Source: Chlorella sorokiniana (taxonomy: Eukaryota; Chlorophyta; Trebouxiophyceae; Chlorellales; Chlorellaceae). Taken from it: DNA of 64,000 nt. Both the position numbers and the translations under genes were made by a program. The number at the start of each line of letters is the position of its first letter. The first letter of the stretch is position 1. The stretch is taken from NCBI GenBank assembly GCA_025917655.1, contig CP084609.1, positions 2,108,001 through 2,172,000 on the forward strand, given 5' to 3'. Below, one piece after another: positions 57,691 to 64,000 of the stretch. Under the pieces are notes generated by a model that saw nothing but the letters and a program-made list of their open reading frames with translations, had not been told where the DNA came from and searched no databases.

Positions 57691-58066
57691 GCAGCGGCAG
57701 CGGGAGCGGGGCGGCCCACGTGGGTGCAGCCCCATTGCGGCCGCACGCCTGCACTTTTGGCTTGCCGGCGGCCCTTGGGCCCCTGGGACGACGAGGGGAG
57801 AGCAGCGGGACGCCGCTGTGAGAGGAGAGTTAAAATTTAGAGAGCGGGACGTGCATCCTCCCAACGCACTGGAGACCTGCAGCACGCAGCTGAAAAGCAT
57901 CTGTGTGCTACATTGACAGTAGGTGTAGGCAGGCGTGAGTCATGAACGACTGTAATCCAGCGGAGAGGCATGGCTGGTGTGGAGGAGCAGGCTCTGCCGC
58001 CCTTGCGGTGGTCGGTGCTGCTGTGCGCTGGAGGCACAGCATGGCGTCCCCGCCGATTACCCGACA
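57691..58066. other. 3' flank of KLHDC4 and promoter of DEG15
   Basis: Same-strand neighbours 376 bp apart. The TGTAA at 57951-57955 ends the kelch transcript, leaving about 110 bp before the DEG15 start. An alternative in-frame ATG at 57970 is not preferred. Confidence 0.45.
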
Positions 58067-60750
58067 ATGCGTCGCAGCATCTCGGCGCTTTGTACAGCCG
58101 CCTACGTTCGTTTGCTGGGCATGCAGGAGGTGGGGGTGCTGCTCGTCGCTCGCTGCCCCGACCCCAAGCTCGCCAAGGCGGGTCTCGCGCCGTTTCACAC
58201 AGCCGCAGATGGAACCACGACGACCAGCGGCTCAGGTGTGTAGCAGCCGCAGCGAGTTTCGGGTCCTGCGATTGCCGCCGCCCGCTGCTGCCGCCGACGG
58301 GTGCAGGCCGTAACGTTGGACGCCGCACTGCACGTTGCCCACCTGCAGGCTTTGTGCTGATGCACGGGCAGCAGCCGCTGGTGGTCTCGTCCGCAGCGCT
58401 GCTCATGCCGCTGCTGCGCCAGCAGCGCCGCGAGGGGAGCGACTGGGCGGGCGGCGGCAGCGACGCATTGGTACCTGGCGCTGGCGTTCATGCTGCGGTG
58501 GCCACCGCTGCGGGCGGCGGCACAGGCAGCGACGAGCAGATCCCGCTGCGGCTGCTGGGGCTGGCAGAGATGCCGGGGGTGCGCCGTGCGCTGCTCGACC
58601 TCCTCGCAGCCCCTTCCATCTCACCGGGCGGCTGGCAGCTGGGCTGGCTGCCGCACCGCCGCCCCAGCAGCGGCTGCGGCGGCGGCGACCCCCAACCAGC
58701 GACGGCCTGGCCATGCTGCAGGCGGCCTGCCACGCGGCCGTGCTTGCGCCTGCCAGCGCAGAGGGCGCGGCGGCCCTGCGGCGGGTGGCGCTGCCTTGGC
58801 CCAGCGGCGGCGGCGGCTCTGCGCCGCAGCCCGGAGCGCGGCTGGTGGTGGCCGGGGCCCCCTTTGGCGCCCTGTCGCCCCGCCACTTCAGCGGCTTCCT
58901 GTCCACGGGCGTGCTGAGCGGTACGGTCCCCGCAGACCCCGCCCCCGCTGGAAGCGGCGTGGGCGGCAGCGGTACCACGGTACCGCCCGCTCTGCTGCTC
59001 ACGGACGCGCGGTGCGGCCCCGGCATGGAGGGCGGCCCCGTGCTGGAGGACCTTCAGGGGGAGCAGCAGGCAGCAGCGGGGCAGGACCACCCAGCCTGTC
59101 AGCGAGCGGCGGGGGAGAGGGCGGCGCAGCGGGCGCGGCTGCTGGGCATGCTGCTGCCCCCATCAAGGGCCCCGCAGCCCAGGTGGAGTTCAGCGCGGCG
59201 GCCCCCGCCCCGCGGTACTCGCGGCGGTACAACGGGTGGCAGGCGGCGGCGCCTCCGCAGGGCCAGGCGCCGCTGGCCCCATCACTGCTGCGGCTGACGG
59301 GGGTTGGCGGTATGCGGGGCAGGCCGCCGTTGGCGGCTGCAACGACCGCACGGCACCAGCACCCGCCCGCTTGCACGGAGCGGAAGGGGGGCCAGCAGCG
59401 GCAGCGCAGGCGGAGGGGCGGCGCTGGCTGCTGCGGCGCGCGGCGTGGTGGCGATCGCGGCCGGCCCCACTTGGGCCAGCGGGGTGCTGGTTTCCAGCGG
59501 CGGACACATCCTGACCAACGCGCACCTGCTGCCCACGCAAGGGGCAGCGGCGGCAGCGCCGCCCCAGCGGGCGCTCCAGGCGCCTCTGACAGGCTGCAGG
59601 CGGCGGCGGCGGCGGCCCCGCGGCGCCTCAGCCCCTGCGCGTGCTGCTTCCAGCGGGGGCGGCGGCGCCGGCCCTGGCGCCTGGGCGGCGGCAGACGTGC
59701 TGTACGTTTTCGGGGTCCCTTGGACCTGGCTGTACTGCAGCTGCAGCCGCCCTGGCGCCCGACACCCGGCGGGGCTGCCATCCAAGGGGGCGGCGCGGGG
59801 GCGGCGGCCTGGGCGCCGCTGCGGCTTGCGGAGCGCGAGGCGGCGGCGGGCGGCGCGGTGGCGGTGCTGGGCTTTCCTGCAGTCAACCCCCGCGCCAGCC
59901 CTCTGAGCGGCCCGCTGGCCACCGGCGGCAACCTTGCCAAGGTGCTTTGCTCGCCTCGCCGGCATTCAATCTGGGCTGTTGCACGGCCGCTTGTTGCCTG
60001 CCTCGGCCAGCCAGCCAAGAAAATTGTGGGTGATTGTGTGCTTCGCGCTGATCAGCCAGCCTGGCAGAGGGCTGGCCAGTGCTGCAGGCGTGAGGGTGGG
60101 GCTCCCAGGGAGCGAGAGCCCTGCCTGGCCTGCTGGCTCGGCTTGCAGCCTCAGACAGGCTGCCGCCCGCCGCCCCCTTCCCACACACTCACCAAACCAG
60201 CCCGACCCACGCTGCTCATGCCTGTTCCCATACCGATTGTTGTGTGTTTGCATGATGTCCCGCCTCAGGTGGTGCGCCTTGGGGGCGGCGGCGAGGCCGC
60301 CATGCTGCTCACCACAGCGGCGGTGCACAGCGGGGCCAGCGGCGGCGCAGTGCTGGACCCAGCTTCCGGCCAGCTGCTGGGCCTGGTCACCAGCAACGCC
60401 AAGCACACGCCCAGCCGCGCGTCAGCTGACGCGGCTGGGACGCCCACCGTGCTGCCTCACATCAACTTCTGCATCGCGGCGGCGCAGCTGCGGCCCGTGG
60501 TGGCGGCGGCGCACGCGGCGGCGGCAGCCGGCGACGGCGACGGCCGCGCCGCCGCTGTGGCGGCCTGGCAGGCGATAGACGCTTGGGCCGCCGCCGATGA
60601 AGAGATGCGGGCGGTGTGGCAGCTGGGGCGGTCCGGGAGGGGCAGCAGGCCGGGCCTGGCGAACGGCAGGCGGAGTTTGGCGGTGCTCGGCCGCCCGCTC
60701 GAATGCGGCAGCTGCTTGAAGAGCTGCAGCAGCAGCGGTCCAAGCTGTGA
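58067..60750 (+). CDS. DEG15: DEG15 (TYSND1) glyoxysomal/peroxisomal processing protease
   Basis: Three exons: 58067-58235, 58349-59941 and 60269-60750, about 750 aa (Arabidopsis DEG15 709). The N-terminal trypsin-like half contains [40 protein letters not shown] and [18 protein letters not shown]. The catalytic half has [20 protein letters not shown] (His), [13 protein letters not shown] (Asp) and [20 protein letters not shown] (Ser), so the triad is complete. The C-terminus is [10 protein letters not shown], a canonical PTS1 peroxisome signal. The enzyme removes PTS2 presequences from imported proteins such as thiolase and malate dehydrogenase. I place the start at 58067 ([16 protein letters not shown]) because that frame continues into the family block [19 protein letters not shown]. 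One-base frame changes lie near 58680, 59150, 59400, 59680 and 60680. A TGTAA is 53 nt after the stop. Confidence 0.88.
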
Positions 60751-61391
60751 GATGCTGCTGCACGCTGCAAACAACTTACTTCACGACGCGCCGAGTGTGA
60801 GCTGTAAATCCACACCCTACCCCTCACACGTGCACACCACAGCACAAACCCCCGCCAGCAGTGCCGCCAGCACTGCAGACCGGCATTGCTTCCGCCAGCA
60901 GTCCCGCAGCGGGCTGACTGCAGCCTGCCTCTGCAGGGCAGCTGTACGACCAGAGCGCCAGCCAAGCAGGCCAGAACACCGCCTGCCTCCTTGTGCGCAT
61001 GCGCTCGCGCAGCTGCGTGTCCCACTTTGCAGCTCGTCAAGTGACTCTGGGAGCTGTGTGTACTGACATGGAGCTGGTAGCAGGGAAAGTCAAGGGAGCT
61101 GGGAGGGGGAAGAAGGCAGCAAAGGGAAGGCGAGAGGGCGAGTTGACAGCAGGAGCTAGGAAGCGGAAGGGACGAGGCGCGGGTGAGTCGAGCGTCAGCA
61201 CCCGCCGGCTAGGCATGCGGCAGGCAGCACGGACCACGGCGACTGCTGCTGAGCTGCCCCCGGGCGGGGCCAGCGCCGTACTGCAGCAGGCCACTGTCGG
61301 CGGGCGACCGTGGCTGGAGGCAGGCCGGTCGCACGCAGGGCTGCACCGTTTACGCTGCTCAGCAGGCTCTGCAGGCTCAGCAGGCTGTGCA
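60751..61391. other. Convergent 3' flanks of DEG15 (+) and GYF_2 gene (-)
   Basis: About 640 bp with no believable gene; a purine-rich stretch lies at 61070-61190. Confidence 0.4.
60803..60807 (+). terminator. Poly(A) signal TGTAA of DEG15
   Basis: TGTAA in GCTGTAAATC, 53 nt after the DEG15 stop; the 3' UTR would be very short. Confidence 0.5.
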
Positions 61392-62662
61392 TCAGTACAT
61401 CGTGTCCACCTGCGGGTTGAGCTGCGCCCGCTGCTCCGCACGCTCCTTCCTGCACAGCGTGGCGGCAGAGGCGGCAGAGGCATTCCAGTCAGAACAGCAG
61501 CGTTAGGACAGCTGGGCGGGGGAGGCGCGGGCGGCATGCGTGCCGAGCGCAGCCTTCAGCTGCAGCGCCGCCAGCGCGGCGTCGGCTGCGGCCCCCGCTC
61601 ACCGCGCGTGCGCCAGCGCCGGCTTCAACGCAAACTGCTTCTTCACCCAGGTGGCTATCTGGACTGCAGGCGCAGCAGGCGCAGCAGGGGCAGCCGCATG
61701 TTGGGTGGCGGGGTTGCGGCGGGCCCTGGCCGCGGACTGCCGGCAGCAGCGGCGTCGTGGCGTGTCGCCTTTGCCACCCAGACGGGACAGCTGTGAAGAC
61801 CACGGCGTTCAAAGCGTGGGGCAGTGCAGACAGTGCTCTCAAACGGGGGGTGGGGGAGAGGGGCAGCACGAAGCTGGTCTTTGCTGCTGCTGCCGCCGTC
61901 ACAAGGCCTGCCCAGCCCCCTCAATCGGCTCACCCTCCACAGTGCGAATCTGAGGCACCAACGTGCGCACGTTCTTGATGGGCAGCCAGTCCGCCAGGCC
62001 CTGCAGGGGCCAGGAAAGGGGGGGAGGGGTGTCAGGCGGCGGCGAGGCTGGAGCCAGGCGGCGACGGCTGCGTGGCGCCCGCGGCAGCGCCGCAGGAGCT
62101 GGCGCCGCCGCCGCCGTGCGCCAGCCGTGCTGTGCCTGCAACACAGGCAGGTGTGACGAGCAAGCAAACCATCCGAATCGCACCTGTCCCCAAATCAGCG
62201 TGTGCTCGTCAATGACGCCTTGGGTCCACGCCTCCCGCAGCACGGGTAGGCTGCAAGGGCCGCGCGGCGTGCTCAGACGATCCCTGCGGGGCGGGCAGGC
62301 GGCAGCGCGGGCATCCTCAATTTAAGATAATCGTTTGCGGCGGCTGACACGCCTCCCCGCATTGCGACGCCCGTTGCAGGAAGGCACGAAGCAGTGGCAG
62401 GGAGGGAGGAGGCGGTGTGGCAGCGCCGCCGCCGCTGTTGTCGCCGCTTGCTCCCTCTTCGCCCCATGCGGCCGTGCCATGCCGCTCACCGGTAGTACCA
62501 GATGTTCTTGGCCGTGGCGGTGCGCACGTAGTCCACAACCTGCCGGTCATAGTGCGTGTACTTGGCGGGCTTGAAGGGAGGGGGCGGTTGCACGGCCTCT
62601 TCCGCGACTGCTTTGCTGCTCGACTTCTTTGAAGCCTTCTTGGGAGCTGGCGAGTCTGCCAT
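61392..62662 (-). CDS. Small GYF_2 (DUF4339) domain protein
   Basis: Five exons join perfectly: 62662-62490, 62283-62184, 62000-61934, 61663-61603 and 61449-61392, total 459 nt, 152 aa. The N-terminus is Lys/Ala/Ser-rich (MADSPAPKKASKKSSSKAVA), then KYTHYDRQVVDYVRTATAKN. The GYF_2 core is IWYYRDRLSTPRGPCSLPVL, REAWTQGVIDEHTLIWGQ and GLADWLPIKNVRTLVPQIRT, with the aromatic IWYY, the GP turn, TLIW and a W in the last strand. The tail is IATWVKKQFALKPALAHARK and ends AQLNPQVDTMY. GYF-type domains bind proline-rich peptides; in plants one occurs in the plastid TIC56 protein, but this protein is far shorter, and no clear transit peptide is present. The function is unknown. It is one of the few genes here with no frame problem. 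Confidence 0.75.
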
Positions 62663-63249
62663 GCTTGTGTTGCTCCCCTGGCCTGCTCTCGCTGCGGCGA
62701 TGCTGATGTGAAAACGGCAATGCAACAATATAGATTACAATGCAGCTGTTTAAAGCGACGATCGTCGCGAAACAGGGGAACTCTATCTTCGGCGACCTTC
62801 CACCCAGCCAGCATGCATCATGCGGGTTTTGGGAACGACCTGGGCTGCTCTGCGCAATCTTGTTGCTACTTCGACGGCGTTACAGTCAGCGCCCCCATTC
62901 AACGCCTATATGTCGGTCCAGGGCACTGCCGGCGAGCACGGGAACCGCCACCGCCTGGCGGGCGGTCGATGACCCTATCCAACCTCTGCTGACGGGGTGC
63001 CTTGGAGACAAGTGATGTGCAGCTTGATCACGAGGTTACCATACATGGTATGAGAATGATATAGCGGGATCGAGCCCAGGAAGCGATGGACGAGGGGCAG
63101 CCGAGAGGGACATGAGCAGGAACAGATCAAGAATCAAACAAGAGTTGTTGACTGTTAAGCAAGGCTTGGCAAATGAAAGGAGCGAGAAGGAACACTTGGT
63201 TCCTGGCAGGTTTCAGCCTGTGTGGCATTCCGGGCTGTTGGGCGCCTGC
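62663..63249. other. Intergenic: GYF_2 promoter, 3' flank of last gene
   Basis: Both neighbours are on minus. AT-rich patches at 62700-62760 and 63030-63070 are the likely promoter and 3' UTR. No gene is seen. Confidence 0.4.
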
Positions 63250-63984
63250 CTACCAGCGGCGCTTGGGCAGCAGCTTGATGTCCGCCTTGCCACGCAGCAC
63301 CTTCCCCTGCCGATCCGTGGTGGCCCAGCTGACCACCCTGAAGTACTTGTCCTTGCCACTCCTGCACTTGTAGTGCGCCTTGTAAGCAAACTCTGCAGGG
63401 GGCGGGGCCAGCGGGTGGAGGTGTCGTGAGCGCGCCCAGCTGAATAGCTGTGGCCAGGCTGCAGGAAACACCAAAGGCGGGCGGCCTGCAAGGCAGCAGA
63501 CAGCGGCTGCTCACGAAACACGCCCAGCGTGATCTTGCGGCCGTTCTTGCGCAAGGCCTGCGCAGCAGAGGCGCAGGGTGGGTTGCTATTTCGGGTGGGC
63601 ACGTTGGGCAGGGCCGAGGAATGTAACGGCAGTATGAAGCAGGCAACTGCAGGTTGCCTCCGCCGACACTTTTGATGTCAGCCTGCCAATTGTCAGTCAG
63701 CTCACATGGAAGCAGCCCTTCAGCAGGCGGTAGCCGACTGGGGAGCAGAGCACGATGATTTTCTGCTGCCGCAGCTCCCGAGTGATGTCGCTCTGAGCCT
63801 TCTTTAGAATGACGTTGGCGAAGCGGTCCATGTACCGGTTCTGCTGCACCTTATACTGAATCTCGTAGCTAGCTGGCACGCAGACCGTCGACTTGGGCGG
63901 CTTCTTCGCCGCGGCGGCCAGCGTTGTGGCGGCGCAGCAGAGCAGCGACGCAAGGGCGAATGCTACTAGCCGCACTGCCGTCAT
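63250..63984 (-). CDS. Small secreted basic protein, unrecognised
   Basis: Three exons, 63984-63706, 63557-63515 and 63392-63250, join cleanly to 465 nt, 154 aa. The first 26 residues (MTAVRLVAFALASLLCCAAT, then TLAAAAKK) are a strong signal peptide. The mature part is basic and rich in Tyr/Lys, with four cysteines: VCVPASYEIQYKVQQNRYMD, KKAQSDITRELRQQKIIVLC, LLKGCFHV, then AYKAHYKCRSGKDKYFRVVS and a basic end KLLPKRRW. There is no ER-retention signal or membrane helix after the signal. I recognise no family. Possible roles such as a wall protein or secreted ligand are guesses. The frame is intact throughout and splice sites are canonical. Confidence 0.7.
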
Positions 63985-64000
63985 TCTCAACAGGTAACGC

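Noticed and set aside
57970-58066. Earlier ATG for DEG15 at 57970
   Set aside because: That frame gives Arg/Ala-rich sequence unlike the family, while the frame from 58067 continues into a conserved DEG15 block.
58490-61066. 858-codon plus-strand ORF
   Set aside because: It mixes wrong-frame sequence of DEG15 exon 2, an intron and part of the real exon 3, so it is not one protein; DEG15 is better described by three exons.

Overview
The window is nuclear DNA of a green alga, most likely a trebouxiophyte of the Chlorella type. It is very GC-rich, its genes are densely packed and carry many short introns, and several stop codons are followed by TGTAA, the green-algal poly(A) signal. The recognisable proteins are plastid, peroxisomal and secretory proteins of the plant lineage. 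No bacterial operons, rRNA, CRISPR array or clear transposon was seen.

Layout, left to right. An RS-domain protein runs off the left edge on the minus strand. ZW10, the ER-Golgi tether and kinetochore subunit, follows on plus at 1.1-7.1 kb, then a small unknown minus gene and a selenocysteine tRNA at 8.3-8.4 kb. An unknown minus gene lies at 9.1-11.5 kb. EXECUTER, the plastid singlet-oxygen sensor, is on plus at 12.5-17.8 kb. A plastid-type GNAT acetyltransferase is on minus at 18.5-20.6 kb, and a coiled-coil plus CBM25 starch-binding protein on plus at 21.0-22.9 kb. An unknown organelle-like protein (minus, 23.7-24.6 kb) is divergent from a PEX26-like APEM9 peroxisome tether (plus, 25.0-26.7 kb).

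A GRIK/CaMKK-like kinase with a C-terminal cyclic-nucleotide-binding domain fills 27.0-33.8 kb on minus. A Rubisco-activase-like AAA+ protein with a C-terminal rhodanese domain lies at 34.8-38.8 kb on minus. Two poorly known plus-strand genes follow (40.3-42.3 kb and about 42.8-45.6 kb), the first ending in a possible PD-(D/E)XK fold. Then come a secreted class-3 lipase (minus, 46.0-49.5 kb) and a pherophorin-like Pro-rich secreted protein (minus, 50.3-51.8 kb). FAM206/ABITRAM (minus, 52.8-53.8 kb) is divergent from a KLHDC4-type kelch protein (plus, 54.1-57.7 kb). DEG15, the peroxisomal processing protease ending in SKL, is on plus at 58.1-60.8 kb. A small GYF_2 protein and a small secreted basic protein, both on minus, close the window.

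How the genes connect: plastid roles (EXECUTER, Rubisco-activase-like protein, CBM25 protein, GNAT), peroxisome roles (APEM9, DEG15), secretory and wall roles (ZW10, lipase, pherophorin-like protein) and signalling (kinase-CNB) stand side by side without operon logic. Two pairs (24.56/25.01 kb and 53.80/54.11 kb) share short divergent promoter regions.

Caution: many otherwise convincing exons change reading frame by one base, often at runs of G or C, while three short genes at 52.8, 61.4 and 63.3 kb read cleanly. I take most of these as sequence-consensus indels, so exon lists are given from conserved frames and splice signals and no repaired protein should be assumed exact. GC-AG introns are also unusually frequent.
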